Assembly (NCBI GenBank): GCA_028290125.1
Contig: JAQGKM010000217.1
Span: 1-7,503, forward strand
Direction: 5' to 3'
DNA length: 7,503 bases
Origin: Hyphomicrobiales bacterium
GTDB lineage: Bacteria > Pseudomonadota > Alphaproteobacteria > Rhizobiales > Beijerinckiaceae
Shown: in pieces, positions 1 through 6,140 of the stretch
How positions within the stretch are numbered: position 1 is the stretch's first letter
Layout: each line of letters opens with the position of its first letter
Program-made: the position numbers and the translations under genes
The notes under the pieces: model-generated
Told to the model about the DNA's origin: nothing
What the model saw: only the letters and a program-made list of their open reading frames with translations
The model's database searches: none

Positions 1-841
1 CGCAGGTCAGCGCGCGTGCGGTGAGGACATTGGCGAGATGACGCTGGTAACCGGGGCTCGCCTGCAGGCCGCCGGGCGGGTCGAGCGCGGCGGCGACAGC
101 GCTTGCGACGGCTGCGATGCGCGCCGCGTCAGGCGAGACGCCGACGAGCGCCTCGGAGGCCGACGCCAGAACGGCGCAATCGGCGACGCCGCACAGCGCG
201 ATGCGGGCCGCCGTGCAGACGCCGTCTTTCAGCGTCACGACAGTCGCGACGCCCGCGACGGCGAAGTCGCCACGTCGCCGCGCGACTTCGAGGAAGGCCA
301 TGCCGGTATCGGGCGGCGGCGCCGGCAGCATGATCTCGACGAGCAGGTCGTTCGGCTCGAGCGCCGTGGTCAGCGGCCCGAGGAAGAAGTCGCGCGCGGC
401 GATCCAACGCACGCCCTCAGCCGACGCCACCTTCAGGCGCGCATCGAGCGCCAGCATGACGGCGGGCATTTCGGAAGCGGGATCGGCATGCGAGAGATTG
501 CCACCCAGCGTGCCGCGTGAGCGGATCTGCGCATGGGCGATCAGCGGCAGGGCGTCGGCGAGGACAGGGAACCGCGCCAGCAAGGCGGCGTCGCGCTCGA
601 GCGTGCGATAGGTGGTGACCGCGCCGATGTGCGTGGCGTCCGGCGCGTGCGTGACGAAGGCGAGCTCGCTGACGCGACCGATGTCGATCAGCACGCGCGG
701 CTGCGCGAGACGGAAGTTCATCGTCGGCACGAGGCTCTGGCCGCCGGCGAGAAACCGCGCGTCCTCGCCGTGCTGGGCTTTCGCCGCAAGCGCCTCGGCC
801 AGCGAGGCGACCGGTACATAGGTGAAAGCGGTCGGTTTCAT
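1..841 (-). CDS. FAD-binding (medium) subunit of a molybdenum hydroxylase, CoxM/XDH type, 3' end outside window
   Basis: Reading down from the ATG at 841 gives 280 uninterrupted residues to the window edge. Family members are usually about 260-300 residues, so little is missing. In this family the subunit binds FAD and passes electrons from the Mo/2Fe-2S subunits to an acceptor in the cytoplasm. Both FAD-binding signatures sit where CoxM has them: AGGQS at residues 32-36 and TLGGN at 111-115. The C-terminal flavoprotein domain begins near residue 180 with the typical RRRGDFAVAGVA at 188-199. An AAGGA ribosome site (845-849) lies 3 nt before the start, which is a short spacing, but the motif positions support this ATG. 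The gene is transcribed away from the ABC operon, and the small iron-sulfur and large molybdopterin subunits are probably to the left. The substrate is unknown: CO dehydrogenase, xanthine, nicotinate and other hydroxylases all share this subunit. The family call is firm; the exact enzyme is not. Confidence 0.93.
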   Translation of the reverse strand, partial: MKPTAFTYVPVASLAEALAAKAQHGEDARFLAGGQSLVPTMNFRLAQPRVLIDIGRVSELAFVTHAPDATHIGAVTTYRTLERDAALLARFPVLADALPLIAHAQIRSRGTLGGNLSHADPASEMPAVMLALDARLKVASAEGVRWIAARDFFLGPLTTALEPNDLLVEIMLPAPPPDTGMAFLEVARRRGDFAVAGVATVVTLKDGVCTAARIALCGVADCAVLASASEALVGVSPDAARIAAVASAVAAALDPPGGLQASPGYQRHLANVLTARALTC

Positions 842-1075
842 GCTTCCTTCGATGCCGCCCGACGCGGCGATCGGGAAATTGCAAGACCCGAGCCACCCGG
901 CTGCTCTACGGGCAAAGCTGCGCCCCGGCGCACAAAAAGGCAATCCTGAGCTTCGCTATGCATCCTGTTCAATCCATGCTCACATGATTGCGGAGCCGCC
1001 TGAAGAAGCGGAAGCTGCCCTGAAGGCACGGGCCATGCATGGTCGTTGGCGCAAGCACAAGGAAACCAGGTCGCA
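842..1075. promoter_or_regulatory. Divergent intergenic region between the molybdenum hydroxylase and ABC operons
   Basis: About 234 bases lie between the two divergent starts, and the promoters and any shared operator should be here. I see no convincing -35/-10 pair. Two symmetric elements stand out: an interrupted palindrome TGCGCC-CC-GGCGCA at 919-932 and a perfect palindrome CCATGCATGG at 1033-1042. The core ATGCAT of the second recurs at 958-963. These are only candidate regulator sites. No TPP-riboswitch-like or other familiar leader motif is visible. Small open frames in this stretch lack family resemblance and ribosome sites, so I treat it as non-coding. If the ATPase began at the alternative TTG at 1046, the region would be 30 bases shorter. 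Confidence 0.5.
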
Positions 1076-1897
1076 ATGCTGGACGCCGCCACAGACCGGA
1101 GCCGAACCGCAGCACTGTCGTCGCCCGTGATCGAAGCGCGAGACGTGTCGCTGACCTATGCGAGCGCAGATGGCGACGTGCATGCGCTCTCCAACATCAA
1201 CCTGTCGATCGCCGCCGGAGAATTCGTCTCGTTCATCGGGCCGTCGGGCTGCGGCAAGACCACCTTCCTGCGCGCCGTCGCGGATCTCGAACACGCGACC
1301 GGCGGCGATCTGCGCGTCAACGGCCTGACGCCGCATGACGCGCGCATGCAGCGCGCCTACGGCTATGTGTTTCAGGCGGCGGCGCTGTTTCCGTGGCGCA
1401 ATATCGAGGACAACATCATGTTGCCGCTCGAGATCATGGGGCTCGACGAGGACGAGCGGCGCGAACGTGCGCGGCGCAACCTCGAGCTGGTCAATCTCAC
1501 CGGATTTGAGCGGAAGTTTCCCTGGCAATTGTCGGGCGGCATGCAGCAACGCGCCTCGATCGCGCGCGCGCTGTCGTTCGATCCTGCGCTGCTGCTGATG
1601 GACGAGCCGTTCGGCGCGCTGGACGAAATCGTGCGCGATCATCTCAACGAGCAATTGCTGCAGCTGTGGAACCGCACGGGGAAGACCGTGCTGTTCGTCA
1701 CGCACTCCATCCAGGAAGCCGTGTTCCTGTCGTCCCGCATCATCGTGATGTCGCCGCGTCCGGGGCGGATCATCGACGACATCGCCTGCGACCTGCCGCG
1801 CGATCGCGGCCTCGACATTCGCGAGACGCCGGAATTCATCGCGCTGGCGCAGCGCGTGCGCAGCGGGCTGCGCGCAGGCCACGCCTATGACGAATAA
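1076..1897 (+). CDS. ABC transporter ATP-binding protein, NitT/TauT (SsuB/TauB/ThiZ-like) family
   Basis: This is the ATPase that powers the importer encoded by the next three genes; it acts as a dimer on the cytoplasmic face of the two permeases. From the ATG at 1076 it is 273 residues. All ABC elements are intact: Walker A GPSGCGKTT (55-63), Q-loop Gln100 in YVFQ, signature LSGGM (152-156), Walker B LLLMDEP (172-178) with catalytic Glu177, D-loop GALD (180-183) and switch His210 in FVTHS. The FPWRNIEDN stretch after the Q-loop is typical of the nitrate/taurine/sulfonate group. I prefer ATG 1076 over the in-frame TTG at 1046 because an AGG lies 5 nt upstream of it and the extra residues carry no family motif; GTG 1127 is a third possibility. 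The 3' end overlaps the first permease start by 11 bases inside a 21-bp tandem repeat, implying translational coupling. Substrate specificity cannot be read from an ATPase. Confidence 0.95.
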   Translation: MLDAATDRSRTAALSSPVIEARDVSLTYASADGDVHALSNINLSIAAGEFVSFIGPSGCGKTTFLRAVADLEHATGGDLRVNGLTPHDARMQRAYGYVFQAAALFPWRNIEDNIMLPLEIMGLDEDERRERARRNLELVNLTGFERKFPWQLSGGMQQRASIARALSFDPALLLMDEPFGALDEIVRDHLNEQLLQLWNRTGKTVLFVTHSIQEAVFLSSRIIVMSPRPGRIIDDIACDLPRDRGLDIRETPEFIALAQRVRSGLRAGHAYDE

Positions 1898-1940
1898 TGC
1901 CACGCCTATGATGAATAAAGCCACGCCTATGATGAGTGGC
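1878..1940 (+). repeat. Three tandem copies of a 21-bp unit across the ATPase/permease junction
   Basis: The copies are at 1878-1898, 1899-1919 and 1920-1940. Copies 1 and 2 differ at two positions; copy 3 shares its first 16 bases (gccacgcctatgatga) with copy 2 and then diverges. The unit is seven codons long, so it keeps frame. In the ATPase frame copies 1 and 2 each spell HAYDE followed by TAA. In the permease frame they produce the repeated N-terminal sequence N-x-ATP-M-(M/T). Five in-frame ATGs for the permease fall in the array (1887, 1908, 1911, 1929, 1932). It looks like slipped-strand expansion of a gene overlap. Confidence 0.9.
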
Positions 1941-2828
1941 CTGCCCTTGCTGACGCGCATCCGGCGCGGCGCGGCTCTACCGCTGGCGGCGATGATCGTC
2001 GCCCTTACGGTGCTCTGGTATGCCGGCGCGGTGCTGATGAACATGACGCTGGTCCGCGACGCTTTCGAGCGCGAGGAGGTGGAGTACACGACCATGGAGC
2101 TGGTCGCCGGCACGCTCGACGCCGAGCGCCCGCTCCTGCCGGCGCCGCACCAGATCGTCGCCACTTTCATCGACGGCGTTTTCAACTATGCGCCAAACTC
2201 GCCGCGCAGCCTCGTCTATCACTCGTGGGTGACCCTCTCGGCCGCCCTGCTCGGCCTCGCCATGGGGGTCGCGACCGGCATCCTTCTCGCGGTTCTCATC
2301 ATCCATGTGCGCGTGCTCGAAAAGAGCCTGCTGCCATGGATCATCGCTTCGCAGATGATCCCGGTGCTCGCCATCGCGCCCATCACGATTGTCGTTCTGG
2401 GCTCGATCGGCATTCGCGGACTCGTGCCGAAAGCCCTGATTTCCGCCTATCTCTGCGTGTTTCCTGTCGTCATCGGCATGGTCAAGGGCCTCACTTCGCC
2501 GGACCGCCAGCATCGCGACCTCATGCACAACTGGTCGGCGACGCCCGCGCAGGTCTTCTTCAAGCTGCGCTGGCCCGCCGCAATCCCCTATCTGTTCGCA
2601 AGCCTGAAAGTCGCGATGGCGATCTCCATCGTCGGCGCCGTTGTCGGCGAACTGCCGACGGGCGCGCAGGCGGGCATCGGCGCGCGCCTGCTGGCTGGCT
2701 CCTATTATGGACAGACCATTCAGATCTGGGCGGCGCTGCTCGCCATCTCCATCGTCGCCGCCGGTTTCGTCGGCTTGGTCGGGCTCATTGAAAAGAGCGT
2801 GGCGCGGCGCATGGGAGCGCCGGCATGA
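1887..2828 (+). CDS. ABC transporter permease 1, NitT/TauT (SsuC/TauC/ThiX-like) family
   Basis: Inner-membrane subunit of the importer; 313 residues from the first ATG. The true start is uncertain because five in-frame ATGs lie in the tandem repeat, giving 298-313 residues; residues 1-16 are repeat-derived. The first transmembrane helix is about 29-51. A long polar, acidic segment (about 52-81, rich in E/R/D) precedes RPLLPAPHQIV, which matches the usual LLPSP start of the family's core, so about 30 residues look inserted. The transport core follows, with helices near 113-139, 148-173 and 183-201 and two more after 235. The coupling-loop motif that docks on the ATPase runs from Asp211 through NWSATPAQVFFKLRWPAAIP (215-234). 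The gene starts inside the ATPase gene and ends with an ATGA overlap onto the second permease, so the three are surely co-translated. The family call is firm; the substrate is unknown. Confidence 0.93.
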   Translation: MTNNATPMMNKATPMMSGLPLLTRIRRGAALPLAAMIVALTVLWYAGAVLMNMTLVRDAFEREEVEYTTMELVAGTLDAERPLLPAPHQIVATFIDGVFNYAPNSPRSLVYHSWVTLSAALLGLAMGVATGILLAVLIIHVRVLEKSLLPWIIASQMIPVLAIAPITIVVLGSIGIRGLVPKALISAYLCVFPVVIGMVKGLTSPDRQHRDLMHNWSATPAQVFFKLRWPAAIPYLFASLKVAMAISIVGAVVGELPTGAQAGIGARLLAGSYYGQTIQIWAALLAISIVAAGFVGLVGLIEKSVARRMGAPA

Positions 2829-3943
2829 CGCGACGCTCGCTCATCTCCATTGCGCTCGTCGCCCTCGCGCTGATCGCGACCGCGTTTCTCATGCGCCTCT
2901 CACCAATGGCGGAGGGGCTGTCGCGGCAAACCGACCCTGCCCTGTTGTGCCTGACTGCCATGGCCTTGCTGCTGACGGCGCCATGGCGGCCACGGTTCGC
3001 AGCCGTGCCCACCTTCGCCGCGAGCGCGTTGCTGACCGGCGCGGCGCTTCTGCTCCTGCGTGATGCGGATATTTCCGGCGCGGCGGGCGCAGGGTTCTGG
3101 GCGCTGGTCGGCGCGGCGCTCGTGTGCGCCGGCGCGACGATGACGGCGCTCAGTGATCTCGCCCTGACGGATCCACGCGCACGCAAATTGCGGGACATCG
3201 CCATCCCGGCGGTTTTCGGCCTGATGCTTGTCATGCTGGCGGAGCTTGTCATCCGGGGCGCCGGCGTGCCGTCCGTTCTGTTGCCGGCCCCGAGCTCCGT
3301 CGCCTGGCGTTTCGTCCATGCGCTGCCGATGCTGTTCGAGGATCTCGTGCAGACCTTCGTCAAGGGCGTGGTGATCGGCTTCGTCATCGGCAATGCTGCG
3401 GGATTCGGCGCTGCGCTTCTCGTGCAGGACCGACCGTTCTTCCGGCGCGGGCTGCTGCCGATGGCGGGCTTCATCTCGTCGCTGCCGATCGTCGGCATTG
3501 CGCCCATCATGGTCATGTGGTTCGGCTTCGACTGGCCCTCGAAGGCTGCGGTCGTCGCCATCATCACCTTCTTCCCCATGTTCACCAATGCCGTCGCGGG
3601 CCTCTCGGGCGCGAGCCGGATCGACATGGACCTGATGCATTCCTACGCGGCGAGCCCGAGCCAGCGGCTCGCCAAGCTCCATATCCCGGCCGCCCTGCCC
3701 TTCGTTTTCAATGCGCTCAAGATCAACTCCACGCTCGCCTTCATCGGCGCCATCGTGGCGGAGTTCTTCGGCACGCCGGTCGTCGGCATGGGCTTCCGGA
3801 TTTCGATCGAGGCGGCCCGGATGTCGATGGACGTCGTCTGGGCAGAGATCTTGCTTGCAGCGCTTGTGGGGACGGCATCCTACGGGTGCCTCGTTCTGCT
3901 CGAGCGCAAGCTGACGTTCTGGCACGCGTCCCAGAGAGTTTGA
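2825..3943 (+). CDS. ABC transporter permease 2 with extra N-terminal membrane region
   Basis: Second inner-membrane subunit of the same importer. Its ATG overlaps the preceding stop by four bases (ATGA at 2825-2828). At 372 residues it is about 100 longer than ordinary SsuC/TauC-type permeases (around 250-280). The excess is N-terminal: four hydrophobic stretches at about 5-23, 39-52, 59-78 and 89-109, then a short charged linker (DPRARKLRD, 116-124). The usual permease begins near 125, with LLPAPSSVAWRF at 152-163. The coupling motif is DLMHSYAASPSQ (269-280) through LHIPAALP (285-292). The C-terminal residues LERKLTFWH are typical of the family. The two permeases differ clearly from each other and presumably form a heterodimer. 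The role of the N-terminal helices is unknown; they carry no motif I recognise. A stop TGA at 3941-3943 is followed 16 bases later by the binding-protein gene. Confidence 0.93.
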   Translation: MTRRSLISIALVALALIATAFLMRLSPMAEGLSRQTDPALLCLTAMALLLTAPWRPRFAAVPTFAASALLTGAALLLLRDADISGAAGAGFWALVGAALVCAGATMTALSDLALTDPRARKLRDIAIPAVFGLMLVMLAELVIRGAGVPSVLLPAPSSVAWRFVHALPMLFEDLVQTFVKGVVIGFVIGNAAGFGAALLVQDRPFFRRGLLPMAGFISSLPIVGIAPIMVMWFGFDWPSKAAVVAIITFFPMFTNAVAGLSGASRIDMDLMHSYAASPSQRLAKLHIPAALPFVFNALKINSTLAFIGAIVAEFFGTPVVGMGFRISIEAARMSMDVVWAEILLAALVGTASYGCLVLLERKLTFWHASQRV

Positions 3944-3944
3944 T

Positions 3945-3954
3945 GGAAGGGGAA
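3945..3954 (+). promoter_or_regulatory. Strong ribosome binding site of the binding-protein gene
   Basis: The purine run GGAAGGGGAA ends 5 bases before the ATG at 3960. The upstream operon genes rely on overlaps rather than on a good site of their own. A strong separate site for the last gene fits the excess of binding protein over membrane subunits that such importers need. Confidence 0.75.
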
Positions 3955-3959
3955 TTTAC

Positions 3960-4949
3960 ATGAGCAAGATCAAGACGGCATTGATGGGCATGACCGCAGG
4001 ACTGTTGCTCGCAACGGGCGCCCAGGCGGCCGAAAAGGTCACGATCCAGCTGAAGTGGGTCACGCAGGCGCAATTCGCCGGCTATTACGTCGCGCAGGCG
4101 AAAGGCTTCTACAAGGCGGCCGATCTCGACGTGACGATCAATCCGGGCGGTCCCGACATCGCTCCGCCGCAGATCCTGGCTGGCGGCGGCGCCGACGTGA
4201 TCGTCGACTGGATGCCCTCCGCCCTCGCGTCGCGCGAAAAGGGCGTGCCGCTCGTCAACATCGCGCAGCCCTACAAGAAGTCGGGCCTCGAAGTCACGTG
4301 CCGCGCCGAGACCGGCATCAAGAAGCCTGCTGATCTCAAGGGCCGCACCATCGGCGTCTGGTTCTTCGGCAACGAATATCCGTTCCTCTCCTGGATGTCG
4401 AAACTCAACATCAAGACGGATGGCGGCAAGGACGGCGTGAAGGTCCTGAAGCAGGGCTTCAACGTCGACCCGCTCTTGCAGAAGCAGGCCGATTGCGTGT
4501 CGACCATGACCTACAACGAATATTGGCAGGTCATCGACGGTGGCTACAAGCCGAGCCAGCTCGTCGTCTTCAAATACGAGACGGAAGGCGTCGCGACGCT
4601 GGAAGACGGGCTCTACGTCAACGAGACGAAGCTGAAGGATCCGGCCTTCGTCACCAAGATGGCGAAGTTCGTGAAGGCCTCGATGCAGGGCTGGGACTAC
4701 GCGCGCAAGAACCCGGACGAAGCCGCCAAGATCGTGCTCAGCAACGACACGACGGGCGCCCAGACCGAGAAGCACCAGAAGCGCATGATGGCCGAAGTCG
4801 CCAAGCTGCTCGACACGGCAGGCGGCAAGCTCGATCCGAAGGATTTCGACCGGACAGTCGCGACCCTGCTGGGCGGTTCGTCCGACCCGGTCATCACCAA
4901 GCAGCCGATCAACGCCTGGACGCACCAGATCTACGACGCGATGAAGTAA
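3960..4949 (+). CDS. ABC transporter periplasmic substrate-binding protein, NMT1/THI5-like (SsuA/ThiY-type)
   Basis: 329 residues. It should capture the substrate in the periplasm and deliver it to the two permeases. A Sec signal peptide is clear: Lys3/Lys5, a hydrophobic stretch at about 7-19, and a likely cut after AQA (21-23). The mature N-terminus carries LKWVTQAQFAGYYVAQAKGF (31-50), the NMT1/THI5-like hallmark. PGGPDIAPPQILAGGGADV (62-80) and GVWFFGNEYPF (132-142) follow, matching the 'G-Trp-xx-GNE-xP' element of the pyrimidine-binding branch. Two cysteines, Cys114 and Cys179, could form a periplasmic disulfide. Relatives are annotated as binding hydroxymethylpyrimidine precursors, riboflavin or unspecified compounds, often beside hydantoinase or purine genes; this is recollection of the family, not a search. 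No thiamine gene or TPP riboswitch is in the window, so thiamine-precursor uptake is only one option. It is the last gene of the operon, before an intrinsic terminator. Confidence 0.93.
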   Translation: MSKIKTALMGMTAGLLLATGAQAAEKVTIQLKWVTQAQFAGYYVAQAKGFYKAADLDVTINPGGPDIAPPQILAGGGADVIVDWMPSALASREKGVPLVNIAQPYKKSGLEVTCRAETGIKKPADLKGRTIGVWFFGNEYPFLSWMSKLNIKTDGGKDGVKVLKQGFNVDPLLQKQADCVSTMTYNEYWQVIDGGYKPSQLVVFKYETEGVATLEDGLYVNETKLKDPAFVTKMAKFVKASMQGWDYARKNPDEAAKIVLSNDTTGAQTEKHQKRMMAEVAKLLDTAGGKLDPKDFDRTVATLLGGSSDPVITKQPINAWTHQIYDAMK

Positions 4950-4963
4950 TCGGCGCAGAACTC

Positions 4964-4995
4964 GAAACGGGGCCGCGAGGCCCCGTTTCTTTTTT
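4964..4995 (+). terminator. Rho-independent terminator of the ABC operon
   Basis: A perfect 11-bp stem (4964-4974 paired with 4979-4989; gaaacggggcc against ggccccgtttc) closes on a GCGA tetraloop and is followed directly by six T (4990-4995). It lies 14 bases after the binding-protein stop. The T run touches the stop codon of the convergent amidohydrolase (4995-4997). On the minus strand the same hairpin is followed by gagttctg, without a T run, so it should work mainly for plus-strand transcripts. Confidence 0.95.
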
Positions 4996-6062
4996 CAGAC
5001 CAGGCGCGGCAACAAGCGTCTCGCATTGTCGCGTTCGATGCCGCGCAGCTCTGCGTCGGTGAAGCCGAGATCGCGCATGCCTGCCGCCGTGTCCTTTGGG
5101 CTGCGGAACGGGTAGTCGGACCCGTAGACGATCTGGGTCGGCGCGACGAGCTTCAGCAGCGGCGCCATCGCCCACGGGTTCGCGGCATTGGCGGTGTCAT
5201 AATAGAGCTTGCGCAGTTCAACGATTGGCCCTTCGGGCAACGCTTTCTTGCCTTCGGGCGAATTCGCCTGTGCGAGCAGTCGCCCGGTCAGCGACGGAAC
5301 CGTGCCGCCCGCATGCGAGAAGATGAACCTGATCTGCGGAAAGCGCGTCAGGGTCCCGCTGAACAGCAGGCTCGTGACGGCGCGCGCCGTATCGGTCGCC
5401 AGCTCGATCGTGTTCTCGCCGACTCCCGGGATCAGGTTGCGACAGCAATCCGCCTTCACCGGATGCGTGAAGACGACGGCGCGGCGTCGGTTCAACTCTT
5501 CCATGACCGGCTGCATCGAGGGATCGCCGAGGTATTTTCCGCCGTAGCTCGTCATCATGCAGATGCCGTCGGCCTTCAAGGTATCGAAGGCGTAGGCGAT
5601 CTCCTTCAGGCTCGCGTCGATGTCGGGGATCGGCAGGCTGGCGAACAGGCCGAACTTCTCAGGACGACGCTGCACGAGCGCCGCGCCCCAATCGTTGGTC
5701 TCGCGCGCGATGCGGCGCGCCTCCGCCTCGTCGCCGAACCAGACGCCGGGCTCGCTGATCGACAGGATGGACGTCTCGATCCCGGCTTGATCCATCGACT
5801 CGAGCGTCTTCTCGACGGTCCATTCGACGAGCGGGCGCTGGTTGGTCTGGCGCTTGACGAGTTCAGGGATGTAGGCCGGCGGCGCGAGGTGATGATGGAT
5901 GTCGATCAGTCTGCGGGCTGCCTGATCGGGCGCCTGCGCGAAGGCAGGGCCGCCCAGTGCGGCTCCGGCGGTGGCCGCTGCCCCCGCGAGAAACGCTCGC
6001 CGTGTCGGCAATCCGCCTGCATCGCAACAGGCGCACCCCTTGATCCTGTAAGACGGATCCAT
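4995..6062 (-). CDS. Tat-exported metal-dependent amidohydrolase (amidohydrolase-2 / ACMSD-like)
   Basis: 355 residues from the ATG at 6062, which has a strong GGGGAGGAG site 4 bases upstream. The frame stays open upstream, but a longer start would push the signal peptide inward. The N-terminus carries a twin-arginine signal: TRRAFLAG at 20-27, an Ala/Gly-rich h-region, and a cut near AFA (40-42) or AQA (42-44). A folded metalloenzyme would thus go to the periplasm. The TIM-barrel metal ligands of the amidohydrolase-2 family are present: Asp54-x-His56-x-His58, His200 (FTHP), His250 (FSHAGG) and Asp316 (YGSDYPF). Members hydrolyse C-N bonds or decarboxylate small aromatic or heterocyclic acids. 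Unusually, Cys10, Cys12 and Cys13 precede the Tat motif. The gene follows the allophanate hydrolase after 78 bases on the same strand and is probably co-transcribed. The substrate is unknown. Confidence 0.93.
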   Translation of the reverse strand: MDPSYRIKGCACCDAGGLPTRRAFLAGAAATAGAALGGPAFAQAPDQAARRLIDIHHHLAPPAYIPELVKRQTNQRPLVEWTVEKTLESMDQAGIETSILSISEPGVWFGDEAEARRIARETNDWGAALVQRRPEKFGLFASLPIPDIDASLKEIAYAFDTLKADGICMMTSYGGKYLGDPSMQPVMEELNRRRAVVFTHPVKADCCRNLIPGVGENTIELATDTARAVTSLLFSGTLTRFPQIRFIFSHAGGTVPSLTGRLLAQANSPEGKKALPEGPIVELRKLYYDTANAANPWAMAPLLKLVAPTQIVYGSDYPFRSPKDTAAGMRDLGFTDAELRGIERDNARRLLPRLV

Positions 6063-6066
6063 GTCG

Positions 6067-6075
6067 CTCCTCCCC
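6067..6075 (-). promoter_or_regulatory. Ribosome binding site deciding the amidohydrolase start
   Basis: On the minus strand GGGGAGGAG lies 4 bases before the ATG at 6062-6060. It is the best purine run upstream of any in-frame start for this gene. It selects the start that places the Tat motif at residues 20-27. Confidence 0.75.
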
Positions 6076-6140
6076 GTTTTTCTTTCGGAGAGCGTGACAG
6101 CTTTTCGCCAGGATGCAATCCGGCCCTGCGCCGGCCGCAA

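Noticed and set aside
1..841. Specific call as carbon monoxide dehydrogenase medium subunit (coxM)
   Set aside because: The two FAD motifs match CoxM in position, but the same motifs occur across xanthine, nicotinate and other hydroxylases, and the substrate-defining large subunit is outside the window.
38..949. Long plus-strand open frames opposite the molybdenum hydroxylase gene
   Set aside because: They are Arg/Ala-rich, resemble no family and lie antisense to a gene with clear FAD-binding motifs. Antisense open frames are common at this GC content.
842..1075. TPP, guanidine or other riboswitch ahead of the ABC operon
   Set aside because: The importer type made me look. A CTGAG at 945-949 recalls part of the thi-box, but the other conserved segments are absent, and I see no guanidine-type motif.
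980..4925. Long minus-strand open frames opposite the ABC operon
   Set aside because: Their translations are Arg/His/Asp-rich and featureless, and mirror the codons of four well-recognised transporter genes on the plus strand.
6063..6140. Extended amidohydrolase start and a separate terminator between it and allophanate hydrolase
   Set aside because: The frame is open up to 6140, but the good ribosome site and the Tat motif position favour 6062. The only hairpin (6120-6134, 5-bp stem) is weak and has no T run, so co-transcription is more likely.
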